Assembly (NCBI GenBank): GCA_945877855.1
Contig: CAMDWA010000020.1
Location: 1-40,754 of the forward strand
Origin: Thermoflexus hugenholtzii JAD2
Lineage (GTDB): Bacteria; Chloroflexota; Anaerolineae; J036; Brachytrichaceae
Reading direction: 5' to 3'
Length of the DNA stretch: 40,754 bases
Positions within the stretch are counted from its first letter, which is position 1. Each line of letters begins with the position of its first letter. The translations under genes and the position numbers were made by a program. The notes under the pieces were generated by a model that was given only the letters and a program-made list of their open reading frames with translations, had not been told where the DNA came from and searched no databases. Of this stretch, positions 31,490 to 39,265 are shown piece by piece.

Positions 31490-32596
31490 ATGCAACACAC
31501 ACGATTATTCATCCCCGGCCCGGTCGAGGTGCGGCCCAGCATTTTGGCGGCGCAAAATCAGCCCATGATCGGGCATCGCGGCAAGGCCTTCGAGGCCTTG
31601 TTTGCCGATATTCAGCGCAAATTGCGCCAAGTGTTTTACACCCAAGGCCGTGTATTTATCAGCGCGTCATCTGGCACAGGGCTGTGGGAGGCGGCGGTGC
31701 GTAATTGCGTGGGCGACGGTCCCGACCATGCTGTTTTGGCGACGGTGTGTGGCGCGTTTAGCGAGCGATGGGCCGATGTGTGTGAGCGCAATGGCAAGAA
31801 CACAACGTGGTTGTGTATAACAGAGGGCCAGCCCATCAGACCTGACTTGTTGCGCGTTGTTTTAAATGATCGAGCACAAAAGAAGCAAGCACTCTACGAC
31901 GCGGTGACGCTGGTGCATAACGAGACCAGCGTTGGCCTGACCAACCCGTTGGCTGAATTGGTGGCGGTGATCAAAGAAGTTAGCCCCAGCACCTTAATTT
32001 TGGTCGATGCCGTCAGTTCGTTGGGTGGGGTAAAAATTGATTTTGATGGCTTGGGGCTAGATGTGCTGCTGACCTCATCGCAAAAATGCTTCGGCTTGCC
32101 GCCCGGCCTTGCCTTTGCCGCCGTCAGTGATCGGGCGCTCGAACGCGCCAAGCGCATCAAACATCGCGGCTATTATTTTGATTTTATTGAATTGGAAGCG
32201 CTGTTAAAAAAGAACAATACGCCTGCCACGCCTGCTATTTCGCTCATGTTTGCGCTCGACCAGCAACTAGATGACATGTTGACCGAGGGATTGGAAAATC
32301 GTTTTGCCCGTCATGCACATTTGGCTCAAATTACCCGCGATTGGGCCGAAGAAATGGGGTTTGGGTTGTTTGCCGAAGCTGCTTATCGTTCTGATACCGT
32401 CACCTGCGTGGCAAATACGCGCCAGATTGATGTAGGTGCGATGAATGCGTTTTTAGCTGAGCGTGGCTATGAGATTTCAGATGGTTACGGCAAGCTCAAG
32501 GGCCGCACGTTTCGTATTGCGCATATGGCTGACACCAGCGAGGCTGACTTGCGCGGGCTGTTAGCGGCGATGAACGAATTTTTGAGTATGGGCTAA
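31490..32596 (+). CDS. Class V PLP aminotransferase (alanine-glyoxylate / serine-pyruvate type)
   Basis: A 368-residue PLP enzyme transferring an amino group from alanine or serine to glyoxylate or a similar 2-oxo acid. The start IPGPVEV is the family marker. The Schiff-base lysine is K199 in TSSQKCFGLPPG. VDAVSSLGG (173-181) is the PLP-ring binding aspartate region. Base composition is GC-richer than the glycan genes. The gene diverges from the wbpD-like gene with a 40-bp gap, and converges on the TPR gene with 25 bp between the stops. Substrate specificity cannot be fixed; family members also act as phosphonate or hydrogenase-associated aminotransferases. Confidence 0.88.
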   Translation: MQHTRLFIPGPVEVRPSILAAQNQPMIGHRGKAFEALFADIQRKLRQVFYTQGRVFISASSGTGLWEAAVRNCVGDGPDHAVLATVCGAFSERWADVCERNGKNTTWLCITEGQPIRPDLLRVVLNDRAQKKQALYDAVTLVHNETSVGLTNPLAELVAVIKEVSPSTLILVDAVSSLGGVKIDFDGLGLDVLLTSSQKCFGLPPGLAFAAVSDRALERAKRIKHRGYYFDFIELEALLKKNNTPATPAISLMFALDQQLDDMLTEGLENRFARHAHLAQITRDWAEEMGFGLFAEAAYRSDTVTCVANTRQIDVGAMNAFLAERGYEISDGYGKLKGRTFRIAHMADTSEADLRGLLAAMNEFLSMG

Positions 32597-32621
32597 GATG
32601 TCAGGGGGCTGGTGTTTTATA

Positions 32622-33551
32622 TTACGGCGGCGATTGTAACAACATGCCCATGCGCACCCGTACGGTTGCGACCATAACATCGTTATTGCTGGCGCGGGCA
32701 ATTTCTTCGCATTTTTGCAAATCTTCGAGGGCTTTGCGCCGATCACGCAAATATTCATGCACGGTCGCGCGTTGATAATAGGCTTCGGCCATGGTTGGCG
32801 CAATTTCAATCAGTTTGTTAGCATCGTCGAGTGCCCGATCAAGCAAGGTCATGCGAATATAGATTTGGGTGCGTTCGTATAAAAATTGCTGTGGCGTGAC
32901 TTGGGCCTTGGCTTGGGTGAACGCGGCTTCGGCTTGACTGACATTGCCGCCCGATGTGTCGAGTGCGCCCTGCCAAATGAGCAGCAGCGGGTTGGTGGGT
33001 GATAGCGCCAGCCCGGCTTGAATAACGGCATTGGCTTCCTCGGGTTGTGCATCACGCACATGTCGTTCTGCCGCAGCCACCGCCCGCCCAATCGGGTCAT
33101 CGGGGAACAAGGTATCGCGGAAAACATAGCCTAATCCTGCCAAAACCACCAACACTGCCGCAATCGTGCCCAATTGTTTGAGTGTGCGCTGGCGTTGGGC
33201 CGCCACAACTTGGTCGAGCGACCACCAGCCGCGCCGATGTTCTGGCGCTTCGGGCTGATATTCGCGCCGAAACGCGCTATAGGCCTGTTGCCCCCCAAAG
33301 GCCTTGATGATTTTGGCCGCTTGTTTAATGCTGCGTTGTTCTAGCGAATTTAAGCGCTCGGTTTCAGGCCGCACATCGGTTCCAGCCTCGGACAATCTTG
33401 TGATGAGGTCATTGGCTTGTTCCAATTCGCTTAACACTTGCCTGACATTGTCGGGCGAGATGGATGACAGCCCGATTTCGCCCGACGCAATAAAACGCCG
33501 CATTTCATCGGCTATATTGAGTGGAGCAGAGCCTTGCTGTAATTTTCCCAT
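32622..33551 (-). CDS. Membrane-anchored TPR protein
   Basis: A 309-residue protein. Residues 1-100 are charged and helical with heptad character, and one helix spans about residues 127-145 (GTIAAVLVVLAGLGYVF). The C-terminal part has about four tetratricopeptide-like repeats with the usual A/G-Y pattern, such as PEEANAVIQAGLALSPTNP and SQAEAAFTQAK. It probably scaffolds protein contacts at the membrane. The function is not known. The ATG at 33551 is preferred over a TTG at 33566, which lies in a terminator stem. It converges with the aminotransferase. Confidence 0.75.
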   Translation of the reverse strand: MGKLQQGSAPLNIADEMRRFIASGEIGLSSISPDNVRQVLSELEQANDLITRLSEAGTDVRPETERLNSLEQRSIKQAAKIIKAFGGQQAYSAFRREYQPEAPEHRRGWWSLDQVVAAQRQRTLKQLGTIAAVLVVLAGLGYVFRDTLFPDDPIGRAVAAAERHVRDAQPEEANAVIQAGLALSPTNPLLLIWQGALDTSGGNVSQAEAAFTQAKAQVTPQQFLYERTQIYIRMTLLDRALDDANKLIEIAPTMAEAYYQRATVHEYLRDRRKALEDLQKCEEIARASNNDVMVATVRVRMGMLLQSPP

Positions 33552-33564
33552 AAGATGCAATAAC

Positions 33565-33598
33565 AAAAACCTGTTGAGGGTATTCTCAACAGGTTTTT
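33565..33598. terminator. Bidirectional hairpin terminator
   Basis: Arms AAAAACCTGTTGAG (33565-33578) and CTCAACAGGTTTTT (33585-33598) with a 6-base loop and T runs at both ends. On the minus strand it lies between the 33754 gene and the TPR gene, so it should end the transcript of the former. Confidence 0.8.
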
Positions 33599-33659
33599 GT
33601 CATTATACGCGAGCCGAGGCAGTGCGTCTAGGTTGTATAAAACGTTGCAATTTGTCTCT

Positions 33660-33718
33660 CACGAAGCCCACAAATCACACAACGAGTTTATAAAAATACC
33701 TTCTTTGTGTGCTTCGTG
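33660..33718. repeat. Imperfect periodic inverted repeat
   Basis: CACGAAGCCCAC (33660-33671) faces GTGTGCTTCGTG (33707-33718) with one mismatch. The right side continues with GTGTGCTTT, an offset copy 9 bases later. It may be a worn member of the periodic palindrome group, lying between the terminator and the end of the 33754 gene. Confidence 0.45.
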
Positions 33719-33753
33719 TGCTTTGTAAGTGGTTTTTGTATTGACGAAAACGT

Positions 33754-34212
33754 TTATGAGGCATCTACGGGTTTAACCGAAACGGCATCGACCACGTTTG
33801 GATCATCGGCACTGGCTGGCGGGGGCGGGGCTGCGGCGGGTTCATCGGCGGGTGCGCTGGCCTCGTGCGCATCTTTGCGCTCGGCTTTTTTGGCTAGCTC
33901 GTCATTCATGCGTTTTAACACTTCGGTAATGCCGATCTGCACTTCGTTGACGATTTGAGGGCCACGCGCGGTTTGCCACGCATCTTTGGCGGCTTCGCGG
34001 GCCTTGCGCAACATCTCGTCATTTTTGATCGAATCTGCGGCATTATTAATGCCTTTGGCAAATTGTTCCATGCCCGATCGAAATTCATTTTCTACATAAT
34101 GGCGTTCTTCTGCGCCCCATACTGATTTAAGTAGTTTGCCTAAATTTTCGCCCAAGCGACCGAGTTCACTGGCAATGCCGCTGCCATTGGTTTGATGATT
34201 TGTATCTGACAT
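33754..34212 (-). CDS. Hypothetical helical protein with Ala/Pro-rich tail
   Basis: A 152-residue protein that I do not recognise. Residues 1-110 are predicted to be amphipathic helix, with SELGRLGENLGKLLKSVWGA and RKAREAAKDAWQTARGP. The last 40 residues are low-complexity alanine, proline and aspartate. No membrane segment or signal peptide is present. Unlike most genes here it has a clear Shine-Dalgarno site, AGGGAG, six to seven bases before the ATG at 34212, which fixes the start; a TTG at 34233 is rejected. A role in membrane or nucleoid binding is conceivable but unsupported. Confidence 0.65.
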   Translation of the reverse strand: MSDTNHQTNGSGIASELGRLGENLGKLLKSVWGAEERHYVENEFRSGMEQFAKGINNAADSIKNDEMLRKAREAAKDAWQTARGPQIVNEVQIGITEVLKRMNDELAKKAERKDAHEASAPADEPAAAPPPPASADDPNVVDAVSVKPVDAS

Positions 34213-34364
34213 TATTTTCTCCCTTTCTAGCAAACACTATTTCTATTGTTGTCTTATTTGCTTTATTATTGATACGCATAGCTTAGGAAAAAGTTGTTTG
34301 ATTTGCGTTAGATAGGGAAGCCGATATTGATATCGGCAAAAAACGATTTCAGACGGTTAACCAC

Positions 34365-34491
34365 CTTGATAATGTCACAATCGCAAATATGAACAAGTTT
34401 TCGCCGATTTCACGATATGTATCCCATGCCGTAGGTATGGGATACATATCGTGAAATCGGCTTATGTCTTTCTTAATCTGACATTGTCAAG
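34365..34491. repeat. Class II hairpin element, copy B, with outer arms
   Basis: Inner arms of 25 bases (34403-34427 and 34437-34461) pair perfectly around a 9-base loop. Outer arms CTTGATAATGTCA (34365-34377) and TGACATTGTCAAG (34479-34491) pair with one mismatch. The inner arm start GCCGATTTCACGATATGT aligns with copy A at 22221. The stop TGA (34487-34489) of the CBM9-like gene is inside the outer arm. Another small palindrome, GCCGATAT/ATATCGGC, is at 34320-34337. Confidence 0.9.
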
Positions 34492-35311
34492 CTACTATCT
34501 TTGATGAAAACTGCACTTGGGTGAATAACTCAGGGATATGCGAATCCCAAACTCCATGCGGACTCCAAGCCCAGCCGCCGGAATCTTGGGCGGGTGGGGC
34601 AGCTTTATATTGGTTGAAGCGCGAAAAGTCCATGCGCCAGATATCGCCCTCTTTGGGTGGCAGCGATCGACCATCGGGCGCGGCCAGCGCCTCGAACCCA
34701 CGCCACGGCAAGGCTAACGCCACTGTCCAACCGCGGTCGCGGTCGCTGTTGTCATTGAGTGTGCCATCGATGGCAACGGCACTGCGTAGACCGGGGAAAT
34801 CCCAATTCCAAAAGCCAATGCGTGGGCCGCGTGGGTGTGCCCCAAAGCCGACACCGTTAAAAGGCCGCGCACCGGCCACACTACGGGCAAATTCGGGGCG
34901 GTGGCTATAACCGGCGCGTTCATAGGCCTCCTCCCACACAAAAAACACCTCGTAAATGGTGCCAAAGGCATTGATCTCAAATTCGTAATAGGCATCGGCC
35001 CCAGCGATAAACAACTCAACGTCGTTATCTTCATAAATGAGCGCATCACGCTCTGTCAGCCGCGCCTCTACCCAAGGTTCTTCGATCCAATAGCCGACAT
35101 ATAAATTGTCATCGTCCCACAATACCGCCGCACGGGTGTCGTGAATGGCGCGTGCCCCGCTGACGAGGTCGGCGAAACGAGGTGAGCGGGGGGCAGCCTG
35201 CCAACACGCCTCATCTAGCTTGCCATCAATGATAGGGGGCGATGCAACCCGATAGGCGGTGTATTGGGCAATCGCTGTTTGGGGCCAAGGGAAGGGCCAA
35301 GCAGGGGTCAT
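34487..35311 (-). CDS. CBM9-like / DOMON-type carbohydrate-binding protein
   Basis: A 274-residue protein built on the CBM9-like fold. YRVASPPIIDGKLDEACW near residue 20 is the family opening. VLWDDDNLYVGYWIEEPW follows, then YEDNDVELFI, and the C-terminal half contains GWTVALALPWRGFEAL. No signal peptide is seen, so secretion is uncertain. Family members bind sugars or are of unknown function. Its stop codon lies in the outer arm of the palindrome at 34365-34491. The ATG at 35311 starts the protein 9 bases after the stop of the DinB gene. Confidence 0.8.
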   Translation of the reverse strand: MTPAWPFPWPQTAIAQYTAYRVASPPIIDGKLDEACWQAAPRSPRFADLVSGARAIHDTRAAVLWDDDNLYVGYWIEEPWVEARLTERDALIYEDNDVELFIAGADAYYEFEINAFGTIYEVFFVWEEAYERAGYSHRPEFARSVAGARPFNGVGFGAHPRGPRIGFWNWDFPGLRSAVAIDGTLNDNSDRDRGWTVALALPWRGFEALAAPDGRSLPPKEGDIWRMDFSRFNQYKAAPPAQDSGGWAWSPHGVWDSHIPELFTQVQFSSKIVA

Positions 35312-35320
35312 AATTTTAGA

Positions 35321-35815
35321 TTAAATTAACCCACTGTGTTTGCCAGCGGCATGACGCGCATATTCTAATTGCCCCAAATGAAACGCCTCGTGAAAGAGCA
35401 GATAAAAGGCGATGCGGGTGCTTAATGTGGTTTTAGAGCCATCGCGGCGGGTGACTTCTTGGGCATAAAGCTCGGGTGTGGCGGCCGATAGTTGCGCATA
35501 GAACTGCGGGGCTTGTTCATCCCATAGGTTTATCAGCGTGTTTAGGTCGGTTACATCGTCGGCAGGTGCGGCAATGGCTTGGCTGCCAGCGCCATAGCGG
35601 GCTTGCATGGCGGCACTTTGGCTGCGTGTGCCACCCAACATGCCAATGATTTCATCGCGGCTGACGATCAGATGCCCTAGCACCCAATTGGCGCTATTGC
35701 CGCCGACCGGCGCAATACATGATTCAGCATGGGTGATGTCATCGAGGTGCATATGCACCAAGCGCGTTTGTAGTTGGGCTTGGGCTTGAAGTTGTTCGTT
35801 GGTTAAGGTAAGCAT
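35321..35815 (-). CDS. DinB/DUF664-family four-helix-bundle protein
   Basis: A 164-residue protein of the DinB superfamily, which form metal-binding four-helix bundles and include thiol-dependent transferases. NWVLGHLIVSRD (about 43-54) carries the first metal-ligand histidine, and FHEAFHLGQLEYAR (about 138-151) the last two. All three histidine positions look intact. It is a soluble cytoplasmic protein. It lies 9 bases upstream of the CBM9-like gene on the same strand. No role can be assigned from the neighbours. Confidence 0.82.
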   Translation of the reverse strand: MLTLTNEQLQAQAQLQTRLVHMHLDDITHAESCIAPVGGNSANWVLGHLIVSRDEIIGMLGGTRSQSAAMQARYGAGSQAIAAPADDVTDLNTLINLWDEQAPQFYAQLSAATPELYAQEVTRRDGSKTTLSTRIAFYLLFHEAFHLGQLEYARHAAGKHSGLI

Positions 35816-35835
35816 GATATTGTGATTATGCCATT

Positions 35836-36255
35836 CTAAAATACCCGTTTCATTGCCAAGGCCCAGTCGGTAAAGCCAAATGAGCGATAAAGCGCCTGCG
35901 CTTCGACATTATTGAAGCCGGTAAATAGGCATAGACCACTTGCTCCCAACTCATGGGCTAGGCGCTCGGCATGTTGCATCAGCGCTTTGGCAATGCCACG
36001 CCTGCGATAGGCCACCTCGACAAACAGGTCGTTAATGCTGGCAAAGGGTTGTGGCTGTGCGATCATGCTGGTAAAACTGAGACACAAAAAACCAACGATT
36101 GCGCCATCCCATTCGGCCAAAATGGCCCGCTCGTGCGGGGCGTTGTGCATCAGCTCGGCCTGTTGTTGGGGGCTGCGTGGTGGGTTGTCGAATAATTGCA
36201 TCAGGCGTGCCAATTCGGCGGCATCGGCTGAGGTGGCAAGACGAGTGTATACCAT
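35836..36255 (-). CDS. GNAT-family N-acetyltransferase
   Basis: A 139-residue acetyl-CoA-dependent acetyltransferase. The fold shows YTRLATSADAAELARLM at the start, the strand-loop AILAEWDGAIVGFLCLSF, and the acetyl-CoA pyrophosphate loop RRRGIAKAL. FNNVEAQALYRSFGF is the C-terminal motif B. The start ATG at 36255 is chosen; the frame before it lies in the promoter region of rpmB and is not conserved in character. The acceptor is unknown; amino acids, antibiotics or protein N-termini are all possible in this family. Confidence 0.87.
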   Translation of the reverse strand: MVYTRLATSADAAELARLMQLFDNPPRSPQQQAELMHNAPHERAILAEWDGAIVGFLCLSFTSMIAQPQPFASINDLFVEVAYRRRGIAKALMQHAERLAHELGASGLCLFTGFNNVEAQALYRSFGFTDWALAMKRVF

Positions 36256-36283
36256 TTTTTTGATTATAAGAGTGTTTAATTTG

Positions 36284-36292
36284 TGGTAGAAT
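36284..36292 (+). promoter_or_regulatory. Candidate extended -10 promoter of rpmB
   Basis: TGGTAGAAT fits the TGn-TATAAT extended pattern. It is 61 bases upstream of the rpmB ATG, in the gap shared with the divergent GNAT gene. The -35 position (TTATAA, 36264-36269) is weak. Confidence 0.4.
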
Positions 36293-36352
36293 TTGCCCCC
36301 GCAAAACAATACCCTGTGCGTTAGGTTGCAGGGCAGAATGAGGTTAATTTAG

Positions 36353-36529
36353 ATGGCAAAGTGTGTTATTACAGGTAAGCATAAGAGTTTGGGGCAAACC
36401 CGCTCACACGCGTTGAATGCAACAAAGCGTTCGTGGAAGCCCAATCTGCAGCGCCGCCGCATGATTATTGATGGCAAAATGCAGACAGTGTATATTTCAA
36501 CCAAGGCTTTGAAGGCCATGGCTAAGTAA
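36353..36529 (+). CDS. rpmB: Ribosomal protein L28 (bL28)
   Basis: A 58-residue protein, [10 protein letters not shown]..., matching the bL28 pattern: the N-terminal MAKC-x-x-x-GK, the stretch [11 protein letters not shown], the basic [11 protein letters not shown], and a closing STKALKAM. It is short, as in Chloroflexota-type L28. Only one of the usual four zinc cysteines (C4) remains, so it is probably a zinc-free form. GAGG lies 9 bases before the ATG. It is a structural component of the 50S subunit. The terminator at 36559-36606 follows it. It was not among the longer reading frames because of its size. Confidence 0.9.
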   Translation: MAKCVITGKHKSLGQTRSHALNATKRSWKPNLQRRRMIIDGKMQTVYISTKALKAMAK

Positions 36530-36558
36530 ATAGCGCTGATCGAAAATGATTAACTTAG

Positions 36559-36606
36559 CCGCCCGTTTTTTGGCTTAATTGGCAAAAACGGGCGGTTTTG
36601 TTTTTT
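36559..36606 (+). terminator. Rho-independent terminator of rpmB
   Basis: Arms CCGCCCGTTTTT (36559-36570) and AAAAACGGGCGG (36584-36595) close a 13-base loop, followed by a T-rich tail (TTTTGTTTTTT). This is a strong intrinsic terminator 30 bases after the rpmB stop. Confidence 0.9.
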
Positions 36607-36629
36607 CGAAAACGAGTACAATCGTCATC

Positions 36630-37451
36630 GTGTCGAGCAACTCTAAACCACTCTTTGAAAACAACAGTTCATTGTCGCGCCGCAGCATTGGGGCCATCTT
36701 TGTTTTTTTTCCTACCGTATTAACGGCTTGGCTGGGCGGCTGGTGGTTTACGGCCCTCATTTTTATTGTAACGTTATTGGCTGCGCGTGAAATGGTGGTG
36801 CTGATGCAGGCCAGCGGCTTTATGCTGCGGGCAGAAACGGCCATTTTGGCCTTTGCGGTTGGGTTTGCTTTGGCACGTTTTCCAAATCAAGCTTGGTCGG
36901 GCTTGGCGGTGTCGGTTTTGCTGTTGGGCACGGTGGCGTGGCAAATGCGGCATCGCGGTGAGCACCCCATTGCCGATTGGGGCGTGGCTGTGGTTGGCGG
37001 GTTATACATTGGTTGGTGTGGCGGCAATTTGGCAGCGGTGCGTGAATTGAGTGATGGCTGGTGGTGGTTGGTCTTGACCATCGGCACGACTTGGGTGGCT
37101 GATAGCGGCGCTTATTTTGTCGGCAAATCGATTGGCAAACATAAATTATCGCCAAAGCTCAGCCCCAAAAAAACATGGGAAGGCTATTTAGGGGGCGTTG
37201 CGGCTGGGCTGTTATTTGGCGTGTTCATTGGCTTCATCTCGCCAATAGGCGTTTTTCACGCTGTCATCGTGGCGGGGCTGGTGGCGGCACTTGGCACTTT
37301 GGGCGATTTAGCCGAATCGATGTTTAAACGTCAAGCCAATGCCAAAGACTCTGGCACCCTCATTCCCGGACAAGGCGGCGCGTTTGATCGTATCGATTCG
37401 TTGATGTGGGCTGGGGTGATTGTCTTTCATTATGCGACACTGGTGCGCTAA
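36630..37451 (+). CDS. cdsA: Phosphatidate cytidylyltransferase
   Basis: Makes CDP-diacylglycerol from phosphatidic acid and CTP in the inner membrane. The 273 residues hold six or seven helices. The conserved C-terminal region reads KLSPKLSPKKTWEG, then LIPGQGGAFDRIDSLMW, where the D-R-x-D-S motif marks the active site. The start GTG at 36630 (Val-Ser-Ser-Asn) is preferred: there is no in-frame ATG near the N-terminus, and a TTG at 36579 lies inside the rpmB terminator. Length and topology match the family. It provides precursor for all phospholipids. Confidence 0.88.
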   Translation: MSSNSKPLFENNSSLSRRSIGAIFVFFPTVLTAWLGGWWFTALIFIVTLLAAREMVVLMQASGFMLRAETAILAFAVGFALARFPNQAWSGLAVSVLLLGTVAWQMRHRGEHPIADWGVAVVGGLYIGWCGGNLAAVRELSDGWWWLVLTIGTTWVADSGAYFVGKSIGKHKLSPKLSPKKTWEGYLGGVAAGLLFGVFIGFISPIGVFHAVIVAGLVAALGTLGDLAESMFKRQANAKDSGTLIPGQGGAFDRIDSLMWAGVIVFHYATLVR

Positions 37452-37539
37452 TGTCGCACATCGCTGTTTGCGTAGAGCAACCGTTGAAAAAATGTCAGGC
37501 TTGCGTTAGATTGTGCAATGTAAGCAACTTTGTCTCTCG

Positions 37540-37545
37540 TATAAT
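37540..37545 (+). promoter_or_regulatory. Candidate -10 element suggesting a leaderless transcript
   Basis: TATAAT lies 8 bases before the ATG at 37554, placing a transcript start at or next to the ATG. No -35 is evident and no Shine-Dalgarno site is present, consistent with a leaderless message. Confidence 0.45.
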
Positions 37546-37553
37546 TCATTAGA

Positions 37554-39179
37554 ATGTCTGTCGCCGAATCATCAACGATTGCCCAAAATGCTGTTGTGCG
37601 CCGCCGCAAGGTTGGGGTAAAAGCCGTTGGTTTTGGGCTTTTTCTAATATCGATGTTGGGCATGATCGGCTTTTCGGGCTATCTGGGTGTTTGGGTGGGG
37701 ATTAATGAGCGGCAGGCGGTGGAAGAAGCCGCCCAGATCAAAAACCGCGATTCGTATGCTTTAACCCGTTTTGAGCGTGGGTTAACCGCATATTCAAATG
37801 GTAATTTGGTGGCGGCCCAGTCTAATTTTGAAGAAGTGCTCAAATTTCAGCCAACCAATCGTAGCGCTCAAGAGCTATTGGCAACCGCGCAGGCCATTCA
37901 AACCCGGGTTGCCTTGCCGCCGCCGACCATTGTGCCAACCTTGCCGCCCGATCGCGCCAAGGGGGTAGAGGTGTTGCAGGGCTTGGTGGTGCGTAAAGAA
38001 TGGGACACGGTGGTGATTGTTGGCGAGCAGTTGCGGGCGGCAGCCGCGTCGTTGAGCACGGCTGAAAAAGCAACCGTAGAAGATGCCCTATTTAAGGCAT
38101 ACACCACCCGCGGGATGCAACGGATTAATAAAGGAGAATTGGAGGCCGGTTTGTTTGACTTGGATTTGGCCGCCGCCATTCGCCCTTTAGAGCAAGGGTT
38201 AGATATTGAGCGACAGGTGGCGAGTCTGTATCAATCGGCATTGTATGTGTATGGGGCCGATTGGGAAAAGTCGGTTGAGCGTTTTCGGCAGGTGTATATG
38301 TTGGCCCCGCGTTACCGCGATGTGGCGCAACGCTTGAATGAATCGTATAAACGGGCGGGTGATGCGATGGCCGAGGCGCAAGATTGGTGTGCCGCCGAGA
38401 AACGCTATGCCGCGTCTTTGCAGCTTTTTAAAAATGCCGATGTTGAACAGAAACAGTTAAATGCGCAACAGGCTTGCCCCAATGGCGTGGTTGTCACCGG
38501 TATTCCAGCGGCAGCGGGCACACCGGTGGCCGGTGGCGTAGCGATTGGCGGCAACATTTTTTATAGCGTGGGTGGGGTGTGGTATCGCACCGATGGCGCA
38601 TCGACTGTGCGGGCGGCCAACCCATTTAGCACGGCCGGGGCGTGGGCGACATTGTCGCCCGACCGTCGTCGGGTGGCCTATGTGCAAGGCGGCATGATTT
38701 ACATCATGCCGAGCGCGGGTGGCAACCCAACTTCGCTCATTCAAGGCACCTACCCATCGTGGGGGCCAACTGGGCAAATTGTGTTTCAGGGTTGTTTTAA
38801 TGGGCAATGTGGCCTGCACGTCATCAACCCCGATAACCCGGGGCAGGTGTTGCGTTTGAGCAACTCATCTGCCGATATTGCGCCGCGTTGGTCGCCCTTT
38901 GGGGGCGAAATCACCTATATGTCGAATCATGATGGCACGTGGGAAATTTATTCGGTGACGATGGGTGGGCAATTTCGCAAGCTGACTGGTTTTGGGGCCA
39001 GCGCTGGCTTGCCGGTGTGGGCACCCGATGGTGGGCGCATTGCGTTTGTCAGCAATAAAGATGGGGCGTGGGCCTTGTATGTGATGTATAACGACGGCAG
39101 TAATGTCCGTAAATTGGTTGACCTCGGCACTGCCGCTGCGCCCAATTGGCAAACTGACCGTTTGGGGTGGGTCCCTTAG
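37554..39179 (+). CDS. Membrane-anchored TPR plus beta-propeller protein
   Basis: A 541-residue protein. One helix at about residues 24-46 follows a basic N-terminus (VRRRKVGVK), so the bulk is probably outside the cytoplasm. Residues 60-300 are TPR-like (SYALTRFERGLTAYSNGNLV, then similar repeats). The C-terminal 200 residues are TolB/WD40-like beta-propeller repeats: ATLSPDRRRVAYVQGGMIYI, IAPRWSPFGGEITYMSNHDG, PVWAPDGGRIAFVSNKDG. These likely form a partial propeller for binding ligand or protein. Its function is unknown. The downstream heptad element starts 5 bases after its stop. Confidence 0.82.
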   Translation: MSVAESSTIAQNAVVRRRKVGVKAVGFGLFLISMLGMIGFSGYLGVWVGINERQAVEEAAQIKNRDSYALTRFERGLTAYSNGNLVAAQSNFEEVLKFQPTNRSAQELLATAQAIQTRVALPPPTIVPTLPPDRAKGVEVLQGLVVRKEWDTVVIVGEQLRAAAASLSTAEKATVEDALFKAYTTRGMQRINKGELEAGLFDLDLAAAIRPLEQGLDIERQVASLYQSALYVYGADWEKSVERFRQVYMLAPRYRDVAQRLNESYKRAGDAMAEAQDWCAAEKRYAASLQLFKNADVEQKQLNAQQACPNGVVVTGIPAAAGTPVAGGVAIGGNIFYSVGGVWYRTDGASTVRAANPFSTAGAWATLSPDRRRVAYVQGGMIYIMPSAGGNPTSLIQGTYPSWGPTGQIVFQGCFNGQCGLHVINPDNPGQVLRLSNSSADIAPRWSPFGGEITYMSNHDGTWEIYSVTMGGQFRKLTGFGASAGLPVWAPDGGRIAFVSNKDGAWALYVMYNDGSNVRKLVDLGTAAAPNWQTDRLGWVP

Positions 39180-39184
39180 AGAAA

Positions 39185-39253
39185 GGATGAAGGATGAAGG
39201 ATGAAGGATGAAATGAAACTAGCTTTCATCTTTCATCCTTTATTCTTCATCTT
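39185..39253. repeat. Heptad palindrome, GGATGAA word (second copy)
   Basis: Left arm: GGATGAA four times (39185-39212). Spacer of about 13 bases. Right arm: TTCATCTTTCATCC and degenerate units to 39253. The right arm is less regular than that at 25177. It occupies the gap between the propeller gene and the methyltransferase start at 39266. Confidence 0.9.
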
Positions 39254-39265
39254 TTAATTTTTACG

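Noticed and set aside
31450-31542. Longer WbpD-like protein from 31542
   Set aside because: It would overlap the divergent class V aminotransferase start, and the extra residues lack the hexapeptide pattern.
33660-33718. tRNA-like cloverleaf
   Set aside because: Only a single imperfect stem is present; no anticodon arm, T-loop or CCA end can be drawn.
36579-36629. TTG start of cdsA at 36579
   Set aside because: This codon lies in the loop of the rpmB terminator, and the encoded residues are not typical. The GTG at 36630 is used.
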